Positions 44,558 through 56,430 of a DNA stretch of 64,000 bases are shown one piece after another. Both the position numbers and the translations under genes were made by a program. The notes under the pieces were generated by a model. It ran no database searches, was not told the origin of the DNA, and saw only the letters and a list, made by a program, of their open reading frames with translations. Source of the stretch: Powellomyces hirtus (taxonomy: Eukaryota > Chytridiomycota > Chytridiomycetes > Spizellomycetales > Powellomycetaceae); assembly GCA_025526995.1 (NCBI GenBank), contig JAHLKG010000023.1:124001-188000 (forward strand), read 5' to 3'. The stretch's first letter is position 1. Every line of letters begins with the position of its first letter.

Positions 44558-45932
44558 TCACGAAACATGTTTTGTGATCCCACAGGCGCCCCTCAGTTTG
44601 AAGAACGGATCCCTGGCCAGTGGTTTTGTCAAGATGTCTGCAATCATGTCCTGAGTTGAGAGATACTCTAATGCAATCTCCAAGCGTCCTAGTGCTTCTC
44701 TGATAAAGTGGTACCTCACTTCAATGTGTTTGGTGCTGGCATGCAGTGTCGGGTTCTTAGCAAGAGCAATGGCACCCTGGTTGTCCTCAAAGAGCATTGC
44801 GGGTCCATCCCGCTTGAATCCGAGCTCCTCTGCAAGCAGACAAAGTCAAACAGCTTCCTTGGTGCACTGGGCTAGTGCCATGTACTCTGCTTCCGTGCTT
44901 GAAAGAGCTACAGTGGTCTGCCGCTTGGATTGCCAGGTGCTAGGCCCGTTGAACATGAACATGAATCCAGTTGTTGATCTCTTTGTGTCCAAACATCCAG
45001 CATAGTCGGAATCCGAGTATCGAACCAGCTTCCTAGGCTCAGAGGCATTCTCTTTGCCTCCCAGAAGGATTCCAAGTTTGCTTGTGCCCTTCAGGTATCT
45101 GATGATCCGCTTGGCAGCACTCCAGTGCTCCTTTCCAGGCTTTGCAAGGTACTTGCACACAATTCCAACTGCAGCAGCAATGTCAGGGCGTGTTCCTAGC
45201 ATGGCATAGATCAAACTGCCCACTGCATTTCTGTATGGCACAGAGCTCCTCTCAAGCTCGTCCGTCTCGTTCTGAGGTGCCATGTTGTTTCTGAGGTGCT
45301 GTCCATGTTCCATAGGCATGGCATGAACCTTGGCATCTCCCATGTTGGATTTTGAAACAACGTCTTCAACATACTTCTTCTGAGACAACCAGATGGTCCG
45401 AGTGCTTCTGCTCCGTCTGATGCGGATCCCAAGGAAGTCATTCAGCTCCCATGGTCTGTCATCTCAAAAGCTCGCTTCAGCTCCTTCTTGACATCCCCCA
45501 GCTGTTCCTTGCTTGATGAGGCCACAATGAGGTCATCCACATAGATCACAATGTACTCTGTAGTCCCGTTCTGGCTCCTGTAGTACATGCAAGGCTCTGC
45601 AGTTGACTGCACAAAGCCCATAGATTTCAGTTTGTGGTCAATCTTGTGATTGAAATCCCTTGCTGATTGCTTGAGGCCGTAGAGAGTCTCCCAAGCTTGC
45701 AGACCTGTCCTGGATGCTTGGAATCCTCACAGCCCTCCGGTTGGCGCATGTAGATCACATAGTCCAGATTGCCTTGCAAGAATCCTGTCTTCACATCCAT
45801 CTGATGTGCCTCCAAGTCGTCTGTGGGAATGATGGAGGACAGCAGTCTCATGGGACCAACTTGGCAATGGGAGCAAAGGTCTCCTAATAGTCCAATCCCT
45901 CTCTCTGAGAGAATCCTTCGGCAACAAGTCAT
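44558..45932 (-). pseudogene. Copia B reverse transcriptase and RNase H, multiple frameshifts
   Basis: Pieces in different frames: HQMDVKTGFLQGNLDYVIYM (RT), a frame carrying SVPYRNAVGSLIYAMLGTRP through LSSTEAEYMALAQCTKEAV (45388-44846), and RNase H end FEDNQGAIALAKNPTLHAST, TQDMIADILTKPLARD (44797-44558). The thumb/YVDD region near 45540 is split between frames. Confidence 0.8.
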
Positions 45933-45963
45933 GCCTTGTATCTGTCAAGCTCTCCTGTGTCCT

Positions 45964-46998
45964 TCAGCTTTCGTTTGAAGACCCACTTGCATCCAATAGC
46001 TTTTCTGCCCATTGGCAGATCCACAAGTTGCCATGTCCCATTCTTGGCAAGAGCATCCATCTCTTCCTGAGCAGCCTGACGCCATTGTGAAGCATCTGGC
46101 ATGGTCTGGCTCTCCTTGTAGCTTGTGGGCTCGTTTGTGACAAAGGAGGCAGCATAGGCAACTGCAACAACGTTTGTAGCATTGCTTGAAGCCCTCCCCC
46201 ACTCTCCTGGCAGCTTGCTGAGTCTTTTGGGGTTGGAGAATGCTCTGCAGCACTCTCATAGTGAGAGTACGGCTCAGGGGTCCGTTCCCTCACCTTCTCC
46301 TCTCCCTCTGACATGTCTGTGTCCTCAGAGTTCTCACTGACATCCTGCAGCTTTGTTTCAGGCCCAATTCCCACTTCCAGGCTCTCAGCAGGCACTTGGG
46401 GTGTCTGAGCAGACTGGAGGGATGGAAGAAAGCTCTTCTCATCGAATTTGACACTTCTGGAGAACAGGATCTTCTTACTCTGTATGTCCATAAGCCGGTA
46501 TTCCTTGCTGTGGGAGCTATATTCCAGCATGATGCACTTGATGGCAGCATCATCCAGCTTCTGGCGCTTGTTGGGTTGAATGTAGGCATAGGCAATGCAT
46601 CCAAACGTCCTCAAATGTCCCAGAGATGGTGGGATACCATGGAACATCTCATAAGGCGTCTTGGGGCATGCAACAGTGGGAGATCTGTTCCTCAGATAGA
46701 CTGCTGTCATGATTGCTTCTCCCCAGAAACGCTTGTCCAAGCCTGACTGCTTCAACAAACATCTCCCCATCTCCACAAGGGTACGGTTGGCTCGTTCAGC
46801 AACACCATTTTGCTGTGGAGTATTTACTGAACTCCTCTGATGCTGTGTGCCCTTCTCCTTGAAGTGGTCCCTTAGCAAGTTGCTCATGTTCTCGCCTCCT
46901 GGGTCGGATCTGACAGCTTTGATCTGCTTTCCATGTAGGGGGACGAGTGCTGCTTCCAGCTCCTGATAGTGCCTAGCAACTTCTCCCTTGGTCTTCAT
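45964..46998 (-). pseudogene. Copia B integrase core and linker
   Basis: Continues the previous frame. KAVRSDPGGEN (second catalytic Asp), NTPQQNGVAERANRTLVEM (catalytic Glu), WGEAIMTAVYLRNRSP, GCIAYAYIQPNKRQKLD. A frame change near 46180 separates it from RT (ALAKNGTWQLVDLPMGRKA lies in another frame). Confidence 0.85.
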
Positions 46999-47052
46999 AA
47001 GGCAAACATGGAAATATCTCGTCTTGTCATCTATGAATGTGACAAAATAGCG

Positions 47053-48354
47053 TTATCCAGTGATTGTGGGTGGTTCAACTGGTCCCCAGACATCTGTGTG
47101 GATCAATCCCAGCTTCTCTGATGCTCTGGAGGCCTGTGCCTTGGGGAATGGCGCTCTGCTTGCTTTGCTGAGTGCACAAGTGTCACAAATGCTCAAGCTC
47201 CCACTGGTTTGAACGCCCTTGGCAAGCTTGGTGAGCCTTCCAATGTCTGCAACATTCAAATGGCCGAGTCTCTGATGCCATAGGGACAAGTCCTGACTTG
47301 TTGTGTCCCTTCCAACATTGTGGGCAATCCCAGCATTTGCCTGCCCATGTGTTGTCTCGAATGTGTAGACAAATTGGTTCTCTTTGGCAAGGAAAGCCGT
47401 CCCATCCTTTGCAATGATCCGAGCAGCCTGTGGTCCCACTTCAAAACAAGCTCCAGCTTTGGCAAGGCGAGCCAGTGATAGGAGGTTCTTGGTCATCTTG
47501 GGGACGTGCCAGCAGTTCTGGATTTGCAGGGGCACTGTCTTCCCCTCTGTGTTGATCACCCATGTGTGAAGCGTTCCATGCCCCACAGCTTCCAATGTGT
47601 GATTGTCTGCCATCTCAATGGCGACAGGAGACATCTTCTCATAGTCCCCAAACAGCTCTCTGCAGCCAGTCATGTGCTGAGAGGCTCCTGAGTCCAAAAT
47701 CCAAGTGTTGGATGTCAGGGATGGCATCTGAGTTCCAATGGTGGTGAAAGCAAAGCCTCCAGGCGTCTGTTGAGTCGAGTTGGCCTGGTTTAGGCCCTTC
47801 TTCTCGTCTGCTGCCCTCTTGTGGCATTCCTTCTTGATGTGGCCCTTCTTGTTGCAGTAGTGACAGACTGCCTCCTTCTTCCAATCAGGCTTTCCCCCAG
47901 CCTTGTTGGTCTTCTGAGCATTCCCTTTGGTGTCAGCTTGCGTGGAGAAGGCTTTTGCTGCCTTTCCAGAGTTCTTCTTTCCATCTGCACGCCTCATTTC
48001 CTCCTGCAACAGCCTGGATGTCACAAAAGCCAAGTCCAGCTTCTCACTGGTCGACTCCAGAGTCATTACAAAGGTGTCAAAGACTTCAGGAAGGGAAGAG
48101 AGCAAGGAGAACACAAGGTCCTCCTCAGAAACGGGAGCTCCAATGGCAGCAAGTTCCTGGGTCATCCTGTTGATCTTATTGATGTGGATGGTCATGGAAT
48201 CAGTCGGGTCCATTGTCACAGTGAGGAACCGACATCTCAGGAAGTGTCTGTTGGCAACCCCCTTCTTCTCATGCACCTCCCTCAGGTTTTCCCATGCTTC
48301 AAGGGCAGACTCAGCCTCATGAACATGCATCAATTGCTCATCATTCAAAGACAT
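47053..48354 (-). pseudogene. Copia B Gag, protease and integrase N-terminus
   Basis: 433 codons. Retro-Gag (UBN2-like) MSLNDEQLMHVHEAESALEA, zinc knuckle CHYCNKKGHIKKEC, protease ILDSGASQHMTG, GAG-pre-integrase LWHQRLGHLNVADIGRL with CDTCALSK, then LGLIHTDVWGPVEPP. A TAA at 47053 interrupts what should read on into RYFVTFIDDKTRYF in the same frame. About 60 codons of upstream Gag N-terminus lie beyond a TGA just before the ATG, and that TGA is also in copy B2. Confidence 0.85.
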
Positions 48355-48824
48355 GATTCAGCAGAGCCAGAGCTCTCTCTCATCTCGACATATCCAGTTG
48401 TCTGATGCTGTGTTGGTGGCCTTGGCAGTTCCAGAGCCATCCTTGATGTCAATGGCATCCCAAAGTCCCTTCTCAGTCAACAGCATCTTAATCTTCAAGT
48501 TTCAAAGGTGAAAGTTCCCCCCAGTGAACTTCTCAATGGACACTCAAATGTCAGAGTTGCCAGCCATCTTGTGCAAAGAGTGTGGCAGAATGGGATAGTC
48601 CCAGTGTTTAACCGCAAGTGGTCAGAACCTGCTCCAGAAAATCCACTTCAGTCCAGTCCAGTCCAGACAATAGCTCGTTTGATGGTCAGACGCAGGTGTC
48701 CTACACCTGCTCTCTAGGCTCTCAGGTGCTCGCAGTACCAGTGATAGCCAGAGTGACGTGTTTCCCAGATAGGGATAGAGGTGGAGTCAGTAATGTTCAG
48801 ACAGCTGTGTCAGGGCTCATAACC

Positions 48825-49324
48825 TGTTGAGACGTCTTGACATCTACAAACAGGAACTCAGCATACCAGATAGGTTGCTAGGTTGTTGTCAAGACTTGCA
48901 GAGGGTCTGAAGGTGCTTCCCAAGGTAGGGAAGGTCGCCTGTAGTGTTTGGCAGAGTGTACTAGACAAGTAGAGTGTGTTGGACTGTTATTATATTGGTT
49001 GGGGATGCCCAGAGGGCGTCCTTTTATAACAATTTGGATCATAGTACATGTGTAGTGACAATCTAACTGTGCCCTAGCTTGGCCAAGACGGCCCTGGCCT
49101 GGCCTAGTATTGTTCCCAATCACAGGGTGTCTTTTTGCCTTTTCTTGGCACTTCTATCAGCGCTCCAGACGTGTTCTAGGCCTTCCCAGGCCCTCTCCAG
49201 CTATTCTGGATCGTTCTAGACCATTCTGGACCATTCCAGACCATTCTAGACACAAGTGGATGTCCTCCCACATGTCCTGTGTGCTCTAAGTCCTCCCAGA
49301 GGCGCCCACAGGTAGATTCCAACA
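48825..49324 (-). repeat. Copia B 5' LTR
   Basis: 500 bp, TGTTGGAATCTACC...CGTCTCAACA, adjoining the PBS. It contains several short tandem CCATTCTAGA/CCATTCTGGA-like units near 49200-49250. Confidence 0.85.
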
Positions 49325-49325
49325 C

Positions 49326-49518
49326 CCCAGAGGGTACTAGACCTTAGGGATGGCCACAGACGGCCATCACGTGACCGGGACCGCTCCGCGGTCCAGAAGA
49401 AAAGTAGGAATACTCCGACAGGGGTGTATTGGAGGACTTAGGATCTTACAGTAGAATTAGACATAGGGAATTCCCAAATAGAAAACTACACTCTGGCATT
49501 GGACCTAGTATTATTACA
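49326..49518 (+). repeat. Family C LTR, second copy (3' part)
   Basis: Matches the last two thirds of the LTR at 37009-37284 and ends at the same junction with copia A pol (TATTATTACA|CATTTGGTGC). Its left part is cut by copia B1. Confidence 0.75.
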
Positions 49519-52285
49519 CATTTGGTGCAGATGGGCCATTGATTGTCCGGTAAGGATTTGGGGTTAATAACTTTCCATGTTTCATTGGTGTGAAGGGACT
49601 TCATCTTGGCATTTATGGCCTCGGTCCACTTTGGCACGTCATCTGATGAGAGCGCTTGTTTGTAGGTTTGGGGCTTTTTGGTACTTGCAGCCGAAAGAGC
49701 AATTGCCATCTTCTGGTTCATGTAGTCTGCAAAGACTATCAAATGATTTACATTTTCAATCGGTTCCCATGTTATATCTTTGTCTTTGAATCCCAGCCGT
49801 TTGCAGAGGAATTTAGGGCCTTCCAGGCCATCACATGAGTCAAAAATCTCTTCAACTTCGTAGAGTTCTTTGGCCAAGGTGTAGTCTTTCACAACTTCGA
49901 GTGCTGAGGTTTCATTGAACGTTACATTGCGGGAAATGACTATTTCTTGATTGTTGTCATCCCAACAGCAGTAAGTGCCATCAAATTTGTAACCAATGAG
50001 TTTCAGATGTGTGGTGCGCAGTGCCAACTTTGAGACTTGTTTTCTCTTGACGAGATGCACAAGGGCATTGGCCCAAATCATGCAAAGGTGAGAAAAGTGA
50101 GGGCTCTTTGCCATTAAGCCGTTTGTACGGTGAGATGTTGTCATTGGACTTGTGGGGGATGTGATTCTGTAAGTAGACTGATGTAGCTGCTAACTCGGTC
50201 CAGAGTTGTGTCGGGATGCTGTATAAGTGTTCCAATGAACAAATGGTGTGGAACAGGGTGAGGTTGAACCTCTCTGCTACACTGTTGAACTGTGGGGAAT
50301 CTGCAGCAGTGAGCTTGTGCAGGATGCCTTTTTCGGAAATGAATTCTTTCAGATCGTGATTGAGAAACTCCCCCCCCATCCCCCCCCCCCCCTCCCGATC
50401 AGAAAGAAGTCATATGACCCATTTGTTGTTCTGATTTTTGATGAAGTTGATGAGTTCAATCAACTTTACAGTGGATTCGCTCTTTGCCTTCAAGAAGAAG
50501 ATCCATTTGAAGTGTGAATAGTCATCGATCACGACGAGGGCATATTTCTCATTGCCAACCGCAGGTATGTGCGGACCGTTTAGATCGAAATGTAGGCAAC
50601 CGAGTGGCGTCTTGGACTGTGTTATTGTACCATTGAATGGTGAGCGCTTGTGCTTACCAAACTTGCAACCTTTGCAGACTTCCTTGGTCATTGGGAGCCT
50701 GAGTTTCTTCATGCTATGGGCGCCAGGATGGCCCAAACAATGATGCCAGAGGGTTCCTTTGTTGACAGGAGAAAAGGGACCAGAACCAGCCCCAGAAGAA
50801 GCCGCCGAAGCAGCAGCGGAGGCAGTGCTAAAACTGCCTGCCCCCTCTGCAGGGGGGCGTGCCCCCCCCTACTTTCCAAGAGCACCGAGGGGGCGGTGCT
50901 CTGGGGGGAAGGGGGCATCCTCAGTGAGGATGGGGCTGACGTTCCCCGATGGGGCTGACCAGCCCCGACACTGAAATGGTCGGGTTTGTGGCTTGAATCG
51001 ATGTATCGGACGCGTGTGTCGGTACATTGGACGCGTTCATCCATTTTGTAGATTCGGTAGATGTATTTTTCGACGCGTGTGTCGGTACATTGGACGCGTT
51101 TGTCCTTGAGCGAGTTTGAGTAGCGAAAGCCATCGGAGTTGGCGAGATGTGATACATTCCTCGAACGAGAGGTATGGTGATGTCATTCGTAGTGCCATTG
51201 CAGTCTTGAATGACGGCACTCTCATCTTCAAAGGTGACTCTCTTTCCATCTTTGGCGAGAGCGGAGACCGAGATGAGAGTTTTGGCGAGTTTCGGAACGT
51301 AGAGAACATCAGTGAGAGGTACATCTCCATCTGGAAGCTTCAAGGTAGCGTTCCCATTGGCTTCGGCATCGAGAAAAGCGTTATTTCCAAATCTGACATG
51401 CGTTTAATGCTCTTTGTAGGATTTGAGAATGGGAATGTCATTTGTCATTTGCTGTTAGCAGCCCGAATCCAGGTATGCCAAGGTGGTGGCATTGTGCGCT
51501 TCTGCAATGTTAGCATTTGCAGCGGGTTTCAAGGCTTCAACAGCCTTGGGCTTGAGGGGACAATTGAATGGAGTATGTTCATTCGAATTGCATAATGAAC
51601 AGGGGCAGTTTTGCTTCTTCCTTGAGTCTGGGGTCTTCTTCACGTTGGTCTTCTTGTGACTTGAGCCATCTTTCTTCAGAGGTTGGGCTTCAAGCGCGAT
51701 GTTTTTGCGCTTCTTGGCAAAACAGTTGTTCTGGTTACTTTTGTTATTTTCATTGTCCAAACGTTTGGCTGGCGCTTGTAGGTTTTTGAGGTCATCGAAA
51801 CTTTGGGTTCTGACGAGCTCAGCTTGATGTTAGGTCATTCCTCAAAGGTAGAACGATTTGGAGACCAGGAACAGAATGTCCGTAACAAGCTGACTGGTAA
51901 TCTTTGTGAACAAGGTATTGTACTGTGCAATGGTATGACTTTCTTGTCGTAGGCTTTCAAGCTGGGTAGGGTTTCCTTGTGATCAGTTGCTGGATAGCGC
52001 TGGAGGACAGGTTCCTTGAAAGTCTGCCAATCTGTGTTGGGAGGATATTTTCCTGCTTTAGCCTTCTTGCAGTAGTTTCGATGCCATTGCTTTGCATTGC
52101 CAGAGAGCTTGCTGAATTTGAAGGCAAGTTGTTCTTCTCCAGGTACAGATTTGAGGTGAAAGACCACATCAACCTGATCAACAAAATCGACAAGTTTTGG
52201 GACATTTCCTGTTCCATTGAATGTCATGACTGCAATGATTGCTAATTTAAAGAATTTGAATGATGTGCGCTGGGCTGCATGGTCT
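49519..52285 (-). mobile_element. Copia A copy A5: gag to RT start, truncated at both ends
   Basis: Minus-strand copy parallel to A4. Gag pieces 52227-51455 (zinc knuckle CSLCNSNEHTPFNC), protease/linker 51343-50921, integrase 50736-50410 and 50379-49981, chromodomain/RT start 50144-49519. The left end is the family C LTR and the right end is the B2 LTR. A cytosine run at 50368-50396 is longer than in A4. Confidence 0.85.
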
Positions 52286-54483
52286 TGTTGGAATCTACCT
52301 GTGCGCGTCTCTGGGAGGACTTAGAGCACACAGGACATGTTGGAGGACATCCACTTGTGGCTAGAATGGTCTAGAACGATCCAGAATAGCTGGAGAGGGC
52401 CTGGGAAGGCCTAGAACACGTTTGGAGCGCTGATATGAGCGCCAAGAAAAGGCAAAAAGACACCCTGTGATTGGGAACAATACTAAGCAAGGCCAGGGCC
52501 GTCTTGGCCAAGCTAGGGCACAGTTAGATTGTCACTACACATGTACTATGATCCAAATTGTTATAAAAGGATGCCCTCTGGGCATCTCTAACCAATACAA
52601 TAACAGTCCAACACACTCTACTTGTCTAGTACGCTCTGCCAAACGCTACAGGCATCCCTACATGGGGAAGCACCTTCAAACCCTCTGCAAGTCTTGACAA
52701 CCGCCTAGCAACATATCTGGCATGCTGAGTTCCTGTTTGTAGATGTCAAGACGTCTCAACGGGTTATGAGCCCTGACAAAGCTGTCTGAACATTACTGAC
52801 TCCACCTCTATCCCTATCTGGGAAACACGTCACTCTGGCTATCACTGGTACTGCGAGCACCTGAGAGCCTAGAGAGCAGGTGTAGGACACCTGCGTCTGA
52901 CCATCAAACAAGCTATTGTCTGGACTGGACTGGACTGAAGTGGATTTTCTGGAGCAGGTTCTGACCACTTGCGGTTAAACACTGGGACTATCCCATTCTG
53001 CCACACTCTTTGCACAAGATGGCTGGCAACTCTGACATTTGAGTGTCCATTGAGAAGTTCACTGGGGGGAACTTTCACCTTTGAAACTTGAAGATTAAGA
53101 TGCTGTTGACTGAGAAGGGACTTTGGGATGCCATTGACATCAAGGATGGCTCTGGAACTGCCAAGGCCACCAACACAGCATCAGACAACTGGATATGTCG
53201 AGATGAGAGAGAGCTCTGGCTCTGCTGAATCATGTCTTTGAAAGATGAGCAATTGATGCATGTTCATGAGGCTGAGTCTGCCCTTGAAGCATGGGAAAAC
53301 CTGAGGGAGGTGCATGAGAAGAAGGGGGTTGCCAACAGACACTTCCTGAGATGTCGGTTCCTCACTGTGACAATGGAACCAACTGATTCCATGACCATCC
53401 ACATCAACAAGATCAAGAGGATGACCCAGGAACTTGCAGCCATCGGAGCTCCCGTTTCTGAGGAGGACCATATGTTCTCCTTGCTCTCTTCCCTTCCAGA
53501 AGCCTTTGACACCCTTGTGAAGACTCTGGAGTCGACCAGTGAGAAGCTGGACTTGGCTTTTGTGACATCCAGGCTGTTGCAGGAGGAAATGAGGCGTGCA
53601 GATGGAAAGAAGAACTCTGGAAAGGCAGCAAAAGCCTTCTCCACGCAAGCTGACACCAAAGGGAATGCTCAGAAGACCAACAAGGCTGGGGGAAAGCCTG
53701 ATTGGAAGAAGGAGGCAGTCTGTCACTACTGCAACAAGAAGGGCCACATCAAGAAGGAATGCCACAAGAGGGCAGCAGACGAGAAGAAGGGCCTAAACCA
53801 GGCCAACTCGACTCAACAGACGCCTGGAGGCTTTGCTTTCACCACCATTGGAACTCAGATGCCATCCCTGACATCCAACACTTGGATTTTGGACTCAGGA
53901 GCCTCTCAGCACATGACTGGCCGCAGAGAGCTGTTTGGGGACTATGAGAAGATGTCTCCTGTCGCCATTGAGATGGCAGACAATCACACATTGGAAGCTG
54001 TGGGGCATGGAACGCTTCACACATGGGTGATCAACACAGAGGGGAAGACAGTGCCCCTGCAAATCCAGAACTGCTGGCACGTCCCCAAGATGACCAAGAA
54101 CCTCCTATCACTGGCTTGCCTTGCCAAAGCTGGAGCTTGTTTTGAAGTGGGACCACAGGCTGCGCGGATCATTGCAAAGGATGGGACGGCTTTCCTTGCC
54201 AAAGAGAACCAATTTGTCTACACATTCGAGACAACACATGGACAGGCAAATGCTGGGATTGCCCACAATGTTGGAAGGGACACAACAAGTCAGGACTTGT
54301 CCCTATGGCATCAGAGACTCGGCCATTTGAACGTTGCAGACATTGGAAGGCTCACCAAGCTTGCCAAGGGCGTTCAAACCAGTGGGAGCTTGAGCATTTG
54401 TGACACTTGTGCGCAAGCAGAGCGCCATTCCCCAAGGCACAGGCCTCCAGAGCATCAGAAAAGCTGGGGTTGATCCACCCAGA
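52286..54483 (+). mobile_element. Copia B copy B2: 5' LTR, PBS, gag-protease, truncated
   Basis: LTR 52286-52761, PBS GGGTTATGAGCCCTGA, gag-protease-GAG-pre-integrase frame 53232-54473 nearly identical to B1. A small deletion near 54412 (CDTCA|QAERHS versus CDTCALSKASRA) shifts the frame, and the element ends abruptly at about 54483 against AT-rich sequence. It is inserted into A5 gag. Confidence 0.85.
53232..54473 (+). pseudogene. Copia B Gag-protease (B2)
   Basis: 413 codons: retro-Gag MSLKDEQLMHVHEAESALEA, zinc knuckle CHYCNKKGHIKKEC, protease ILDSGASQHMTG, GAG-pre-integrase LWHQRLGHLNVADI. It lacks the rest of integrase and all of RT and RNase H. Confidence 0.85.
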
Positions 54484-55737
54484 ATGTCCAACTTGTTCTT
54501 CACCAAATACTTGTAGCCAGTAATAAGCCTCTGATATTTCTTTTTGATGCTACATTAAACCATTTTTAACTTGTTCTAATCTAGCTACCCATTTATTTCT
54601 TTGAATTATAAGTGCCATTTCATGAAGTTCTCTTCCAATATTTATTAATTCAGGAAGTCTCATTCTTTTATTTAATTTACTTGAGAATATCGTTGGTTTA
54701 CATAATTTATTTAACAATGGTTTAGCCTCTATATAATAATATAATACTGGATATTTTTGCGTTTCTATATAGCCATCATTAATTTCCATAAGTTGACGTT
54801 GTAAATTATTAAATTTAATAGTTAGATCTTTGGCTTCAATATCGGTTAATGCAGGTGTGGCTATAGGTGTAGGAGTATTAATTACTATTGCTTTACCTAC
54901 TGATATTATTTTAATAACATGATCTATTACCCCACTTATAGGTACTATTTGATAAGGAAAAGATTCAATAAATTTAATTGACCCAAAGAAATGGGCATTA
55001 CCAAATAAAATATCATGTAAAGAAGTAGTGGTTTCATGGCCAGGAAACTAATTAGAAGAATCATATTCATCATAATCAAACTCAAAATATCCTATATGAA
55101 ATTGGTGGTAATAGGTAAAATCATAATTTCCTTTATATAATTCTATTACTGCTGGATGATAAATTTCATCTCTAATTATACGGCCAAGTGCTCTAAGAAT
55201 AATATAATATTGTGACATAGGTTGATATAGAATCAACGGAAAATAGTTAATAGTTTTGGCATATTTTTGATCAATTAGAATAGCTAGATATAATTTAATA
55301 TGTAAACCTAATACGCGCCCTTGTCTGACAACAAACATTTTATTACCAATAATTCTACCATGCATTGTAATTTTATGACGTTTATTTGTACCATATTTAC
55401 TCATTAATCCCTAATTACGAACTCTTAAATATTCCCCACGTATACAAGGATCAATATCTTCTTTAATAGATACATCTTTGAGAGCTTGTTTATGCATTTC
55501 TAAGGCATTACTTGCAATAATATCATAATCATATTGAGTTTGAAATGGCGTAATACTTGATTCAATTGGTTTAGGAATATCAGTTAGAATGTCAAAGTCC
55601 TCCTCACCCATAGTTTCATAAGTCCTAAATTGAATTAGATTGGCGTAAGAAAGGGGAGTATAGCGAGAATTAGGCTATGTGAAATAGCGGGAACTCCAAG
55701 GCAAGAAAGAGTTGACTCTAGGAACTGCGTTGTTCAT
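54481..55737 (-). CDS. AT-rich unknown ORF interrupted only by TAG codons
   Basis: On the minus strand one frame runs from an ATG at 55737 (MNNAVPRVNSFLPW) to the copia B junction near 54481, 419 codons. It contains TAG at 55677-55675, 55413-55411, 55050-55048 and 54552-54550 but no TAA or TGA, although the DNA is roughly three-quarters A+T. Sequence continues sensibly across each TAG: YFT-PNSRYTPLSYANL, RVRN-GLMSKYGTNKRH, DSSN-FPGHETTTSLHD, NGLM-HQKEISEAYYW. Codon use is strongly A/T-ending, unlike every neighbour. Read with TAG as sense (Leu, as in chytrid mitochondrial code 16, or Gln) it is one protein; read with the standard code it is five pieces. I do not recognise the family. It could be transferred mitochondrial or mitochondrial-plasmid DNA, or an element from an organism with a changed code. 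The 3' end is missing. The frame is also open upstream to about 55881. Confidence 0.6.
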
Positions 55738-56067
55738 ATTAAATAAGATTATATTCATCAAAAGGATGACGGGTTGTGGGAGCAAAAAAGGAGGAAAAAG
55801 GCTAAAAAATGACTTAGTAGAAAAGAAATATAGAACTACTGGAAAGGAAGGGTGAAGTGAGAAAAAGGGGATGATACTCATGCATTTTTTGGAATAGCAC
55901 TCACCAGATTGGCGTCAAACACGTTGACGGTACTGTGCTCCAATTCAAATTGCAATCTTGTCTGTCCACATGATACAGCTCCAATCCTAAATTGTCCAAT
56001 GAGCATGTGCTAAAGCAAACAGCAGACGGTCCTGCTTGTGCGGAGTCATAATGGGTCCACAGACAGC
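55738..56067. other. Flank of the AT-rich ORF
   Basis: Purine-rich on the plus strand (55780-55870, AAAGGAGG-type). The minus-strand frame of the AT-rich ORF stays open through part of this as a Phe/Ser/Pro-rich run, more like leader than protein. Composition returns to normal near 55900. Confidence 0.35.
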
Positions 56068-56430
56068 TCAGTAGCTTCTAACACCAAGAAATGAAGTTAC
56101 ATTGCGTCTGAAGGTACTTTTGCTGAATCTAAAGGCAGCACGTTCACATAACTCATTTAATAACCCCTGTAGTGTCTTCCATTGTCCAAGTTCAGTAACT
56201 ATCTCTTGCAACAGCTGAACAATGTCTACAAAGTGTGCTTTGTGCAACTTCTTCTGTTCGGAAGGTTTTTTGATCTTATATGTGCCCTTCTCTCTCCAAA
56301 GTCTCAAAGTCCTTGTAGCTGTTGATCTCAACACATTCTGCATGGGTGGCGTTTTGTTTATGCTTCTACCACTCCAATGCAATGCTACAATAGCAGCGTG
56401 CTGTGTGGGTCCAGAAGTGCCATGATGCAT
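56068..56430 (-). CDS. Small ORF with transposase-like HTH domains
   Basis: 120 codons: MHHGTSGPTQHAAIVALHWS, VLRSTATRTLRLWREKGTYK, then KSTFRRNVTSFLGV. The order (helix-turn-helix, short basic linker, second helix-turn-helix) resembles the N-terminal DNA-binding half of Tc1/mariner-type transposases. No catalytic DDE part follows, and the similarity is by pattern only. Could be a fragment of a DNA transposon or chance. Confidence 0.3.
   Translation of the reverse strand: MHHGTSGPTQHAAIVALHWSGRSINKTPPMQNVLRSTATRTLRLWREKGTYKIKKPSEQKKLHKAHFVDIVQLLQEIVTELGQWKTLQGLLNELCERAAFRFSKSTFRRNVTSFLGVRSY

Larger units (their letters stand above)
43954..49324 (-). mobile_element. Copia B copy B1: full-length, degenerate
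   Basis: Minus-strand Ty1/copia element about 5.4 kb long. 5' LTR 49324-48825, PBS (complement of GGTTATGAGCCCTG at about 48811-48824), gag-pol, purine tract (GTGAGTGGGAG) and 3' LTR 44550-43954. It sits in copia A gag on the left and family C LTR on the right; flanks do not show a matching target duplication, so it was rearranged after insertion. The two LTRs differ by an insertion of roughly 125 bp in the 3' LTR. Confidence 0.88.

Noticed and set aside
43954..49324. Target-site duplication for copia B1
   Set aside because: The five bases on either side do not match, so I do not claim an intact insertion.
50709..51044. Frames made of Gly/Pro/Ala-rich sequence in copia A linkers
   Set aside because: Arise from GC-rich linker repeats of the element, on both strands; not separate genes.
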